Shown here: positions 1 to 8,254 of the stretch, one piece after another
Position numbering within the stretch: the first letter of the stretch is position 1
Layout of the letters: each line of letters begins with the position of its first letter
Source: Phycisphaerales bacterium
GTDB lineage: Bacteria > Planctomycetota > Phycisphaerae > Phycisphaerales > SM1A02
Reading direction: 5' to 3'
Assembly: GCA_022446795.1 (NCBI GenBank)
Contig: JAKVBX010000009.1
Location: 1 to 56,663, forward strand
DNA length: 56,663 bases
Program-made: the position numbers and the translations under genes
The notes under the pieces: generated by a model
Databases searched by the model: none
Told to the model about the DNA's origin: nothing
Seen by the model: only the letters and a program-made list of their open reading frames with translations

Positions 1-43
1 CGTGGTGGATGGCTTGGTGGTCGCCGTTCAGCCAAGCGTGCGC

Positions 44-295
44 TCAAGGTTGGCCATTCCTTGAGTGTGGACGTGCAGCAGGCCCTTGCTCGTCCTGGCT
101 ACGCTTCAGAAGCTGAGGCGTTTGATCGAATACAGACATGGTGTAGGGCCAGCCTTCACAGGGACTCATGTCTGGGCCCCTCTTTCCAGCACTTCGATAT
201 TGACCATGATCCATGGACCGGTCCCAACTCGCACCTGCACTGACGACAACAAGGACGACTGCCGCAAAAGCAACGATAAAGACGTTCTGTTTCAT
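44..295 (-). CDS. small exported protein, function unknown
   Basis: 83 residues. The first ~22 residues (MKQNVFIVAFAAVVLVVVSAG) form a typical signal peptide or single membrane anchor; the rest is hydrophilic, has one Cys, and shows no motif I recognise. The start is supported by a purine-rich ribosome site (GGGAGAGA) about 6 nt upstream and by a leader that closely matches the one in front of the beta-helix gene starting at 13436. A promoter candidate lies at 328-356. Third codon positions are clearly less GC-rich than in neighbouring genes, so it may be young or transferred, or the reading frame may be poorly conserved. It could be a separately secreted peptide. I do not assign a function. 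Confidence 0.5.
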   Translation of the reverse strand: MKQNVFIVAFAAVVLVVVSAGASWDRSMDHGQYRSAGKRGPDMSPCEGWPYTMSVFDQTPQLLKRSQDEQGPAARPHSRNGQP

Positions 296-327
296 GGTGT
301 TCTCTCTCCCGATTGGAACCAGGCACC

Positions 328-356
328 ATTCTGGTGGATCACGCCCGATGGTTCAA
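328..356 (-). promoter_or_regulatory. putative sigma70-type promoter for the 83-aa exported gene
   Basis: Reading the minus strand, TTGAAC (351-356) and CAGAAT (328-333) are separated by 17 nt. The sequence around the -10-like box (GATCC.CCAGAATG) recurs upstream of the beta-helix gene that starts at 13436, which supports it as a functional element rather than chance. Confidence 0.4.
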
Positions 357-369
357 TGACCATGACCCC

Positions 370-408
370 AAAAAGAACACCAGCGGCCCCTGGAGCACCA
401 GGGACCGC
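370..408 (-). terminator. intrinsic terminator after the esterase gene
   Basis: On the minus strand an 11-bp stem (GCGGTCCCTGG with CCAGGGGCCGC, one G-T pair) closes a TGCT loop (stem arms 398-408 and 383-393) and is followed about 8 nt later by TTTTT (370-374). It sits 33 nt past the stop codon at 441. It is the best canonical terminator in the window. Confidence 0.75.
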
Positions 409-440
409 CGTGGATGATGTGGCGTGAGTGAAGCGCCGGC

Positions 441-2093
441 CTAGTCGTTGCACTCGATCAGCAGGGATCCATTGCCGACGTTGCCCGGCTCCCAGCCGCC
501 GACGCGAATCAGGTAGTCCTGGCCCGCAACAACCGAAAACTGCAGGTAGGACGTGAAGTCCGCACAGTTGTCGCTGTCGCCATTGCAGGACACCTGGTCC
601 AGGTTGAAGCAGTCACCCTGGTAGACCACCAGGTCCGTATCGAAGTTCACGATGTCGCACGTGCTGACCGTGAGCACTCCCGTGCAAGTCGCCTCGTAGA
701 TGAACCAGACATCAGCGTGCATCTGGCCCAGGTAGCTGCCGGGGCACTGGTTGTCGTTGTAGCCATCGGAGCTGTCCGTGGCATCGTAGGTCGTGAACAA
801 CGTCTGTCCGTCGCCAATGGGCCACGCATCATTGCACTCGTCGTTGTACCCCGGTTCAGAGCAATCAACGATCAGGCAATTGGTGCCGGCGCCGCGGAAC
901 GAGCCGCCATTGTTCAGGCAGTTGTCCGAAAGCGTGTACTCGCAACTGCCGTCATCCCAGCAACAGGCACCCAGCTGAGGGCAGGACACGGTCGTGCAGG
1001 AGCTGCCCGGGCCGTTCCACGTTCCGCCGAGATCGTCACATTGGTCCGAATCGATGTAGGCGCAGGTGCCGCCGTAACAGCAGGCCCCGGCGCAACGGTC
1101 ACCCCACCGCTCCAGGGCGGAGAGCAGATCGCCGACGTCGTACGGGTTCCCCCAGTCGCCGATGATCGTCAACACGTCCGAGACATCAATCAGGCCATCG
1201 CCCGTGACATCCGAAACCGTGCAACTGCCTGTTCGGGAATCGAAGAAGGTCCAGGCCTCGAGAGTGGCATCCATGTCCATGTTGCCCCACCGGCCAGGCC
1301 AGTCATGGCCGCCACCCAGGACCAGGTAGTACCAGAGCTCCAGGTCATGATCCGGCGACGTGTACACGTCGAGCCGGACCGTACTGCCGTCATTGGGGTT
1401 CGTGTCTTCCAGGTAGGTCCGGTCGATGTCCGGCGTATCCAGGATGTCCGCCCAGTACGCCATCATGTCGGGAATCGAGTGGTACGCACCCCAGCCGCCA
1501 CTGTTGTTCATGTCACCCTGGTACAAGGTGACATCATCAGCAGTTCCGTTCAACGAGAGGATGGGACGCTTGATGGCCGGGTCGCAGCTGTTCCACAATG
1601 AATCAAGCATCATTCCCACGATCGGCGCGAAGGCCATGAAGGTCTCCGACTCGCGGCAGGCCAGTTGGAAACACATCTCGGCGCCATTGGAAAAGCCGGT
1701 CACGTAGGTTCGATCGGGGTCAAGACCATGCAACCCCTGCAGGTGTACGGCCAGGGCCGACAGGAACCCGTCATCGTCGATGTCGAACGCCTGGTGGAAG
1801 TCATAGTCGACGTCCCAGAAACGGTTGTTCCATTGATCCCGGGTACCGTTGGGGAAGGCCACGACGAAGCCACGCTCGTCAGCCAGTTCCACCCAGCCGT
1901 AGTTCATCATCATGTCATTGTTGTTGCCGCTGTAGCCATGCAGGGCCAGCACCAGCGGCGCCTGGGCCGGAAGACCATCCGGAATATGAATCCGGTACTG
2001 ACGGGTCAGGCCGTCATGAAGAAAGTCGATGTTCTGCCCGATGGCCGGAGTGACCGCGAACAAGGCCATGACGATGATGATCAGGAGTCGCAT
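441..2093 (-). CDS. secreted PHB depolymerase/feruloyl esterase-like (LpqC-type) hydrolase with dockerin and Cys-rich modules
   Basis: 550 residues. A signal peptide (MRLLIIIVMALFAVTPAIGQ) is followed by an alpha/beta-hydrolase domain to ~285: oxyanion region LALHGYSGN, nucleophile elbow GFSNG (Ser ~135), an Asp in NGTADDVT and a His in LGGGHDWPG. This layout is that of the extracellular polyhydroxybutyrate depolymerase/feruloyl esterase family. Residues ~290-330 hold a dockerin-like pair (GDGLIDVSDVLTIIGDWG and a shorter second copy). Two GACC Cys modules (~335-412) and a ~135-residue beta-rich C-terminal domain resembling pre-peptidase C-terminal domains follow. I chose the second Met because it starts the signal peptide directly; a Met 7 codons upstream is possible. 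Substrate (polyester or aryl ester) is not decided by the sequence. Confidence 0.85.
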   Translation of the reverse strand: MRLLIIIVMALFAVTPAIGQNIDFLHDGLTRQYRIHIPDGLPAQAPLVLALHGYSGNNNDMMMNYGWVELADERGFVVAFPNGTRDQWNNRFWDVDYDFHQAFDIDDDGFLSALAVHLQGLHGLDPDRTYVTGFSNGAEMCFQLACRESETFMAFAPIVGMMLDSLWNSCDPAIKRPILSLNGTADDVTLYQGDMNNSGGWGAYHSIPDMMAYWADILDTPDIDRTYLEDTNPNDGSTVRLDVYTSPDHDLELWYYLVLGGGHDWPGRWGNMDMDATLEAWTFFDSRTGSCTVSDVTGDGLIDVSDVLTIIGDWGNPYDVGDLLSALERWGDRCAGACCYGGTCAYIDSDQCDDLGGTWNGPGSSCTTVSCPQLGACCWDDGSCEYTLSDNCLNNGGSFRGAGTNCLIVDCSEPGYNDECNDAWPIGDGQTLFTTYDATDSSDGYNDNQCPGSYLGQMHADVWFIYEATCTGVLTVSTCDIVNFDTDLVVYQGDCFNLDQVSCNGDSDNCADFTSYLQFSVVAGQDYLIRVGGWEPGNVGNGSLLIECND

Positions 2094-2281
2094 CTCTATA
2101 AGGTATTCAGCCACGGCCTCCAGTCCATGCCATTTGTCCCCCCAGGCCGACTTTCAGCGATCCGATTGCCAAATTGAGGCCATTTCGTCCAAAACGACCA
2201 CGCCATATCGGAACCCGGACCGGCCAGCCGATCGATCGCTCCCCCAGCCCTCCCCCGCGGACAACAGGCCAACTGCCGACC

Positions 2282-4096
2282 CTACGACCCCTCGGCCTCG
2301 CCCTTCTCCCCGCCGACGATCGTCACGGTCGGGTAGGCGAACTCGATGCCGGCACTGTTGAACTGGTCCAGGATGTCAAGGTTGACACACTGGGCGTTGT
2401 CGCGACTCTCGGCATAATCCGTCGTCGATTGCCAATAGCTGCAGTCGATGAGCAGCGAGGAATCCTCGAACCTGGTGAAGTGAACCAGCGGGCTGAACGA
2501 GGCCGGTGCCTGCGTTCGCTTGTCCAGGATGTCCCGGATGATCTGGATCGCCTGCTCGACCTTCTCCACGGGCGTCGAATAGACGATCCCGACCTTCAAC
2601 TCACTGCGGATATGCGGGCGGCGACTGATGTTCTCGATCCGGCCGTGCGCCACGGTCTCGTTGGGCAGGGACACCACGTTCCCGGCCCGGGTCCGGATGC
2701 TGGTCGATCGAAGACCGATCGTCTCCACGGTGCCCACGTCATCGCCGATCCGGATGCGCTCGCCCTCGCGGAACGGCCGCTCCATCAACAGCGTGATGCT
2801 GGCGAAGAAGTTCTTCAAGGCGTCCTGCGCACCCAGCGCGATGGCCAGGCCGGTCACGCCGGCACCGGCAAGCACCGTCGCCGGACTCAACCCCAGCTGA
2901 CCGAGGATCTTGAAGAACACCACCGCGGCCAGGAAGATCGAGATGGCCCGTGCCGCCACCCGGATCAGGGCCGCATCGAGACTCCGGGGATTGATGCGTG
3001 GCGAGGCGATGACAATTTCCGCCACCAGGACACCGAACACCAGCAGACCGAGGATGAAGGCCACCAGCATGATGGCCGAGAAGAAGAACGTGAGGACCTC
3101 CAGGACGGCGCCACTGAGAAAGACGTGCAACTGGAGGAAATCAATGAACGCGGAAGCCGTCACCCCGAGGAACAGGAGGAAGGCCAGGTGCGCGATCCGC
3201 CCCTTGATCGTCATCGGCCGCCGACACCTCTTGCGGAGCAGCAGGATGATCCCGATGACGACTGCTGAGACGACACCAAGCGAGGCGAGCGTGATCGCCC
3301 ACTGCCAGATCGCCTGTTCGAAGATCTCGTAGCCCGTCCACGTCGGGAGATGATTGATCAAGGACGAGGGGATCAGCCAGCCCGGCTCGAAGAAGTGTCG
3401 TCGATAGAGCTCGCCGACACCCGCGATGGGCTCGATGTGCTTGACATGGTCGTAGGCGGCCTGCGCGGTATCCCGCGTATCCGTCGTGATGACCCACTCG
3501 CCAGCCCGGTCACCCTCCGTGAGCAGCATGAGCTCGATGGGCACGTAGTCGAAGCGGTACCGGGTGATCTTCTCGTCATCCGGCATCGCTTCGATGTCCT
3601 GCTGATCGGGAATCGTCTCCCAGGCCGACATCGGAATGCGACGCATGATCTCCCGCAGGTAGACGGCCGCGTCCGTCGCCACGTCATTCTGGAACTGGGG
3701 GCCGACATCCGAGAGATCGAAGCACTGGGCGATTCGGCCCTGGATCCACCTCAAGCGAGGCTCCGACTTGTACGTCCGCCCCACCGTGCCGAGGATGTCG
3801 CGATAGGTATTGAGGGTCCGGCCCAGGCTCCACATCACGCTTCGGGGACTGTCCAGCCGCTCCGGCTTGACCGACTGCCTGGAGTTCTCAAACGGCGGCG
3901 TCTTCTCGACGATCGTCCAGGGGTGATCCTCCTTCGACTGCCGCTCAGGCAGCGGCGCCTCGCCCGGCGCGGAGATGTCCTTCGACGCGGCCGTGTCCGC
4001 CGGTGACGCCTCGTCCCAGGCCACCGAAAGGACCGGTGACACCAGGACGCAGAGAACGGCCAGGACCACCATGATCAGTTTGACTATCGAGTGCAT
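2282..4096 (-). CDS. MscS-family mechanosensitive ion channel
   Basis: 604 residues. A signal peptide or first membrane segment (MHSIVKLIMVVLAVLCVLVS) leads a ~230-residue periplasmic region, then four or five hydrophobic helices. The pore-lining TM3 region is Gly/Ala-rich (ATVLAGAGVTGLAIALGAQDALKNFFAS), which is diagnostic of MscS-like channels, and is followed by the beta domain (GERIRIGDDVGTVETIGLRSTSIRT, then VVSLPNETVAHG) and an alpha-beta C-terminal domain. Such channels release solutes under hypo-osmotic shock in the cytoplasmic membrane. The start at 4096 has AGGGGAT nine bases upstream; an in-frame Met 26 codons earlier lacks this and has no hydrophobic N-terminus. It lies downstream of a beta-helix gene on the same strand, about 100 nt away. 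Confidence 0.9.
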   Translation of the reverse strand: MHSIVKLIMVVLAVLCVLVSPVLSVAWDEASPADTAASKDISAPGEAPLPERQSKEDHPWTIVEKTPPFENSRQSVKPERLDSPRSVMWSLGRTLNTYRDILGTVGRTYKSEPRLRWIQGRIAQCFDLSDVGPQFQNDVATDAAVYLREIMRRIPMSAWETIPDQQDIEAMPDDEKITRYRFDYVPIELMLLTEGDRAGEWVITTDTRDTAQAAYDHVKHIEPIAGVGELYRRHFFEPGWLIPSSLINHLPTWTGYEIFEQAIWQWAITLASLGVVSAVVIGIILLLRKRCRRPMTIKGRIAHLAFLLFLGVTASAFIDFLQLHVFLSGAVLEVLTFFFSAIMLVAFILGLLVFGVLVAEIVIASPRINPRSLDAALIRVAARAISIFLAAVVFFKILGQLGLSPATVLAGAGVTGLAIALGAQDALKNFFASITLLMERPFREGERIRIGDDVGTVETIGLRSTSIRTRAGNVVSLPNETVAHGRIENISRRPHIRSELKVGIVYSTPVEKVEQAIQIIRDILDKRTQAPASFSPLVHFTRFEDSSLLIDCSYWQSTTDYAESRDNAQCVNLDILDQFNSAGIEFAYPTVTIVGGEKGEAEGS

Positions 4097-4196
4097 CGGT
4101 ATACATCCCCTGTGATTGCCATGCGGACAGGACCCGGATCTTAGCGAACCTGGCCCCGTGCTGAATGCCGGCATGGGCCCTCGTGGCCCGGCTCAC

Positions 4197-5129
4197 TCAG
4201 GGGCACGTCACCCCGAACCGAGCAATCACAAGCAGGATATCGTTGACGTCCACTGCACCGCTATTGTCACTATCACCCAGGCATGGAGCAACACAACCCG
4301 AATCTTCGCATGAGGCTCCCACGCCCATCCATTGGTGCCCGAAAAGCAGACAATCATCTTCCTCCGCAATCACACACACCAGATCGTTTCCGGTGCAACA
4401 AGCGCCGGGATTCGGACACGCATAGAAGTACTGATTGCCATTCTGGTCCTCTGACCCCGCCCATGGCACCACCGCATACGGGTAATTCTCACAGAACGTG
4501 TTGTTTGTATACGGACTGACCGCGGCTGAGACAACACCACCGCTTCCGCCGTAGTTGATGTTCCGACCCACATAACTGCTATCCAGCAGCACATCCGAGT
4601 AATCAGTCAAGATCGCTGCGGAGTAGTTCCCCGTGTTATCTGTAAGCCGACAGTGTCGTATCTCGACGCTGGACTTGTTTCTGGCCCATAGACCGCCACC
4701 GCCACCCGATTGATTACTGCCGAGGGTAAGCCAGCAGTTATACAACGTGACATTGTGATACCAAGTCTCGACATTCACAGGTCGCCCGCGAGTGAACGAA
4801 ATCCCCTCGATCGTCACCACGTCCGACCACTGGTTGCCGGCAAGCCGCAGCGGTACTCGCTGGGTCTCGCCATCCACAATGGTCGCCTCCGGACCATCCG
4901 ACGATCGCAATGTGAACGGTATCGTCGTATCAACTTCAACGACGTAATCAGACGTCGATGTGTAGGTCCCCGGCCCAACGATAATCTCGTCGCCACTGGT
5001 TGCAGCATTCACTGCAGCCTGGATTGTCGTGTAATCCCCACTCCCATCCTGGGCAACGTAGATGGTGTCTGCAGCGGCAGACCCGGCCAGCCCAAGGCAC
5101 GCGACAATCGTGACGATGATGGACTTCAT
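4197..5129 (-). CDS. secreted parallel beta-helix protein with GACC module and dockerin-like C-terminus
   Basis: 310 residues. A signal peptide (MKSIIVTIVACLGLAGSAAA) is followed by TIYVAQDGSGDYTTIQAAV, the usual opening of pectate-lyase-like right-handed beta-helix proteins. The middle has short beta-helix coils with runs of Gly (SGGGGGLWARN). One Cys module (GACC, ~243-280) and a dockerin-like tail (GDSDNSGAVDVNDILLVIARFG.TCP) close the protein. No catalytic residues of a known polysaccharide lyase are apparent, so binding or structural roles are equally possible. The start has TGGAGAT about 6 nt upstream, and the previous gene stops 30 nt before it, so both are probably one transcript. The middle is AT-richer than its neighbours, while the first ~86 nt nearly match the gene that starts at 8036. 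Confidence 0.8.
   Translation of the reverse strand: MKSIIVTIVACLGLAGSAAADTIYVAQDGSGDYTTIQAAVNAATSGDEIIVGPGTYTSTSDYVVEVDTTIPFTLRSSDGPEATIVDGETQRVPLRLAGNQWSDVVTIEGISFTRGRPVNVETWYHNVTLYNCWLTLGSNQSGGGGGLWARNKSSVEIRHCRLTDNTGNYSAAILTDYSDVLLDSSYVGRNINYGGSGGVVSAAVSPYTNNTFCENYPYAVVPWAGSEDQNGNQYFYACPNPGACCTGNDLVCVIAEEDDCLLFGHQWMGVGASCEDSGCVAPCLGDSDNSGAVDVNDILLVIARFGVTCP
5014..5099 (-). repeat. 86-nt direct repeat, copy A (signal-peptide/first-strand module)
   Basis: This stretch matches 7915-8000 at 81 of 86 positions by eye. It encodes most of the signal peptide and the first beta-helix motif (AADTIYVAQDG.GDYTTIQAA) of two otherwise strongly diverged proteins. It points to recent duplication or gene conversion limited to the secretion module. 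Confidence 0.8.
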
Positions 5130-5159
5130 GATGCGATCTCCATTTCCCTGGTTGGCTGA

Positions 5160-6614
5160 TCAGGGGCAGACGCCCCAGCCATCGATGATCGTCAGCAGGT
5201 CGACGATGCCGACCTGGCCATCGCCGCTGACGTCGCCGGGACAAGCCGACGGACAGCCAGCATCCTCGCAACTGACGCCCTGGCCAGCGAAGAGGCCCTC
5301 GACATTGAAGCAGTCCTCAGCCGTCAGTGGTGCACAAAGGCCATTGACACAACAGGCACCAGCAGCTTCGGGCTCGGGACACTGACCACAGTCCGAATTC
5401 TCGCCAAGCCATGTCCCCCCGTAGGCCAGGCAATCCATCTCGATCCGATTGGCCAGGCAGGAATCGCCGATGCAGCAGGCACCCATGACGGGGCAATCCA
5501 CCACGAAGTGGTTGCCGCCAAGATCCACGAACTGACCGCTGCCACCACTGGGCACCACGCAGTCCTCCGCCGCGCAATTGCCGCAGACGATCGAGGCGCC
5601 GATCGACGTGGTGCCAATGGTCTGCGAAACACTCCCCCCGTCACCGCAGTTGCCACTGATCAGGCAGCCGTTCAGTTCAACAGTGCTTCCACTTCCACAA
5701 TACAACGCACCGCCCTGGTTCCAGACCCCATTGCCGACGATGGCCGTACCGAAGACCGTGCCTGTCGACTGAGTCACGAAGAGGCCCCCACCCCAGCCAC
5801 AGCTGTTCTGGGAGACCTCACAGTGGTCGATTGAGAAGGTGCAGGCACGCATGAACATGCCTCCGCCATCGTCATTTCCCTCGTTGCCCGTAATGACACA
5901 GGACTCCAGGCTGACCGTGCTGTCATCGCACCACAGACCACACCCTTCCGCTATCGGGTTCCAGGTGATATTGCCGGATACTTCCGTACCGGAAAGCGTG
6001 ATCGCCCCACCACTGACATGAATGCCGCCACCATGCCAATCAGCGTTGTTCTGGGAGATCGTGCAATCGATGATCGTCGGACTGCTGAGGTAACAGTAGA
6101 TGCCGCCACCAGACTCGTCCGATGTGTTGCCTGAGATCGTACACCCGGTGATGACGGGCTCGCAGCCACTCCAGCACCAGATCCCGCCGCCGTTGTACTC
6201 CGTCTCGTTGTCTGTAATGACACAGTTCCTGATCGTTGGACTGCTGTTCTTGTAGCAGTCAATGCCACCACCTCCGCTGGAGCTCTGTCCGCCGCGAATG
6301 ATGAGATTCTCAATCGTCGTCGCGGGCCCTTCTCCGGACTGGAAGATGAAGACCACTCCGTTCTGCTGGGCGTCGATGGTGACGGCCGGCGTACCATCGC
6401 CATTGGTGTCACCCACGACGGAAATCGACCGACCGCCTGGATTGAGGCCGTCTTCGTAATAGACACCGCCGGCGACCTGGATCGTGTCGCCATCATTGGC
6501 GGCATCCATGGCCTGCTGGATGGACGTGTAGTCACCCGGCACGTTGATCGTTCCCGCGAGGGACACGCTTCCGCACATCAAGCCAGCGACAATCGCAGTA
6601 ATGATGGTTTTCAT
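5160..6614 (-). CDS. secreted parallel beta-helix protein with two GACC modules and dockerin-like C-terminus
   Basis: 484 residues. A signal peptide (MKTIITAIVAGLMCGSVSLAG) precedes TINVPGDYTSIQQAMDAANDGDTIQV, the N-terminal cap of a right-handed beta-helix. Residues ~100-350 are regular coils with the pattern SSPTI..C.I..N....GGGI, typical of right-handed parallel beta-helix repeats. Two Cys modules (GACCIGDSC and GACCVNGLC, ~380-455) and a dockerin-like motif (GDVSGDGQVGIVDLLTIIDGWGVCP) end the protein. GAGGAAGAGAGAG precedes the start, and the upstream gene stops only 27 nt away. It is probably an exported, calcium-binding surface or secreted protein; enzymatic activity is not evident. Confidence 0.85.
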   Translation of the reverse strand: MKTIITAIVAGLMCGSVSLAGTINVPGDYTSIQQAMDAANDGDTIQVAGGVYYEDGLNPGGRSISVVGDTNGDGTPAVTIDAQQNGVVFIFQSGEGPATTIENLIIRGGQSSSGGGGIDCYKNSSPTIRNCVITDNETEYNGGGIWCWSGCEPVITGCTISGNTSDESGGGIYCYLSSPTIIDCTISQNNADWHGGGIHVSGGAITLSGTEVSGNITWNPIAEGCGLWCDDSTVSLESCVITGNEGNDDGGGMFMRACTFSIDHCEVSQNSCGWGGGLFVTQSTGTVFGTAIVGNGVWNQGGALYCGSGSTVELNGCLISGNCGDGGSVSQTIGTTSIGASIVCGNCAAEDCVVPSGGSGQFVDLGGNHFVVDCPVMGACCIGDSCLANRIEMDCLAYGGTWLGENSDCGQCPEPEAAGACCVNGLCAPLTAEDCFNVEGLFAGQGVSCEDAGCPSACPGDVSGDGQVGIVDLLTIIDGWGVCP

Positions 6615-6641
6615 GGTTCTCTCTCTTCCTCGATTGGTTGA

Positions 6642-8036
6642 TCAGGGACAAGGTCCATAGTTGGCGATCAGGAGCAGGATGTCGTTGACATCGACCGTGT
6701 TGTCGAGGTTGACATCGCCTGAACACACCGATGGACAAGTGGTGTCGCCGCAGGTTGTCAACTCGCCCGCGAAGATGCCCTGGGCCTTGAAGCACGCGGC
6801 CTGCGTGACATCCAGGCAACTGGAACCCACGCAGCAGGCGCCCACGGCCGGCGGCAATGTGCAATCCGCATCCGCACAAGGGACCAGATCGCCCTGCCAG
6901 CGGCCATCAGCCTGGGCACAAGCATCCTCTGTTACTTGAATACAGGCCTCCACCACGCAGCATGACCCGAGTGCCGGGGGGACGGGGCAGGACACGGACT
7001 CACAAGGCACATAGTCGCCATGCCAATCACCACCCACTGCCTCGCATGCTGATTGACGCATGTAGCCACAGCCACCCGCGACACAACAAGCACCGTACGG
7101 ATCGTATGTCGTGCAATCAGGCGTATCGCACTGACTGCCAGGACCCCCGAATCGTGGGTGCAGCGAATATTGAAAGCAATCACGCTGAGTCATGACCTCA
7201 CAGCCGAACTCGTCTGCACAACAGGCGCCCATCGTGCCCTCTTCATCACAACTGAAGACATTCCCGAATCCAATGTACGTTCCAGATCCGCCACACATGA
7301 CAGAGTTGTAGAGGTAGTAGGTTCCGCTAACAGAATCTCTGAAATGGCAACTATCTATGATTGAATGCGTCGCGACATTGAATCCCGTACTGCCGGTATT
7401 GTTGTAGGCCCGACAGCTCGTGTATGTCCCCAGCTGAGTCGTATACACGGCAGCACCCGAAGCACTGCTATTGGCGCCTGCAATGGAACAGTTGTTAGCC
7501 ACAAACAGCACTCGCTCGAATTGAAACGTGCCACTACCTTCAAGTGCCACGCCCCCTCCTCGCATGACAATTGCATCGCTGTTATTTGCCGTCTTGGCGA
7601 GATAGTTCTTTTGCACCACGCTATCACGCATAGTCAAGGAACAATTTTCAACCCGAAGCCCACCGCCATAGTGGGTATTGCCGTCCGAAGAGTTGTTGTC
7701 AATAATTCTTCCACCTTGAATTGTCAGACCTTCAACAACAAGGTAATCACAGTCACTGATATCACACACACGCCCACCATCCTGACCATCAATGATGGTC
7801 ACATCACGGCCGGACAGGCCTATCAGCGAAAGTGACTTGCCACTGATGACTGGTCGCTCGTAGTAGGTTCCCGGGTAGATCAAGATCTCATCACCATCCT
7901 GCGCAGCATTCATCGCAGCCTGAATCGTCGTGTAATCCCCAGTCCCATCCTGGGCAACGTAGATGGTGTCCGCAGCGGCAGTCCCGGCCAGCCCAAGGCA
8001 GGCCCCGATGATGATGGCAACGCGCATCGCTCTCAT
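6642..8036 (-). CDS. secreted beta-helix protein with four GACC modules and dockerin-like C-terminus
   Basis: 464 residues. The start at 8036 is supported by GAGAGAGG six bases upstream and a signal peptide (RVAIIIGACLGLAGTAAA). The beta-helix part (~25-275) starts with TIYVAQDGTGDYTTIQAAM and contains coils such as NTHYGGGLRVENCSLTMRDS. Four consecutive Cys modules (GACCADEFG, GACCVAGG, GSCCVVEA, GACCVGSS; ~280-435) are the largest array in the window. The tail is GDVNLDNTVDVNDILLLIANYG.CP, dockerin-like. The central region (roughly 7200-7850) is visibly AT-richer than the ends, consistent with a mosaic gene. It is followed 27 nt later by the next beta-helix gene, so they are probably co-transcribed. 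Confidence 0.85.
   Translation of the reverse strand: MRAMRVAIIIGACLGLAGTAAADTIYVAQDGTGDYTTIQAAMNAAQDGDEILIYPGTYYERPVISGKSLSLIGLSGRDVTIIDGQDGGRVCDISDCDYLVVEGLTIQGGRIIDNNSSDGNTHYGGGLRVENCSLTMRDSVVQKNYLAKTANNSDAIVMRGGGVALEGSGTFQFERVLFVANNCSIAGANSSASGAAVYTTQLGTYTSCRAYNNTGSTGFNVATHSIIDSCHFRDSVSGTYYLYNSVMCGGSGTYIGFGNVFSCDEEGTMGACCADEFGCEVMTQRDCFQYSLHPRFGGPGSQCDTPDCTTYDPYGACCVAGGCGYMRQSACEAVGGDWHGDYVPCESVSCPVPPALGSCCVVEACIQVTEDACAQADGRWQGDLVPCADADCTLPPAVGACCVGSSCLDVTQAACFKAQGIFAGELTTCGDTTCPSVCSGDVNLDNTVDVNDILLLIANYGPCP
7915..8000 (-). repeat. 86-nt direct repeat, copy B (signal-peptide/first-strand module)
   Basis: Partner of 5014-5099 with 5 mismatches in 86 nt by eye. The similarity stops at both ends, so only the secretion and helix-cap module is shared at DNA level. 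Confidence 0.8.
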
Positions 8037-8121
8037 GATGTCCTCTCTCCCAATGACTGGATCGCCCGATCGGTCTCCGGCCCCACGGCCGCCTGGTCCA
8101 CGGCGGGCCCAGGGCCGGGCC

Positions 8122-8151
8122 ATTGTGGCAGCGTCCCCGGGCCAAGGGCAA
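8122..8151 (-). promoter_or_regulatory. putative promoter element, copy 1
   Basis: On the minus strand TTGCCC (8146-8151) and CACAAT (8122-8127) are 18 nt apart. The whole block TTGCCCTTGGC...GCTGCCACAATGG is repeated at the same relative place upstream of the next beta-helix gene (9675-9704). Conservation of this non-coding block between paralogs argues for a promoter or operator. Confidence 0.45.
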
Positions 8152-8163
8152 GAGCCAACCCCC

Positions 8164-8206
8164 AAAACGACCACGAGCGGCCCCTGGCACCACCAGGAGT
8201 CGCTCG
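8164..8206 (-). terminator. probable intrinsic terminator after the 451-aa beta-helix gene
   Basis: Minus-strand hairpin: outer arms CGAGCG/CGCTCG (8201-8206 with 8174-8179), a 3x3 internal loop, inner arms CCTGG/CCAGG (8193-8197 with 8183-8187), then TTTT at 8164-8167. It resembles the terminator at 370-408 in sequence (AGCGGCCCCTGG..CACCA), so the two are probably related by duplication. It lies about 49 nt past the stop at 8255. Confidence 0.55.
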
Positions 8207-8254
8207 GGCCATATCCCTACAGGAACTCCAGCAGCCCCAGCTACCGGAGGATGG

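Noticed and set aside
2174-3268. 364-codon + strand frame across the mscS gene
   Set aside because: Arg/Gln/Asp-rich composition without hydrophobic core; the channel on the other strand is unambiguous.
4150-4196. GGGCC/GGCCC hairpin between the beta-helix gene and mscS
   Set aside because: Short stem and no T tract; could not be told from chance in GC-rich DNA.
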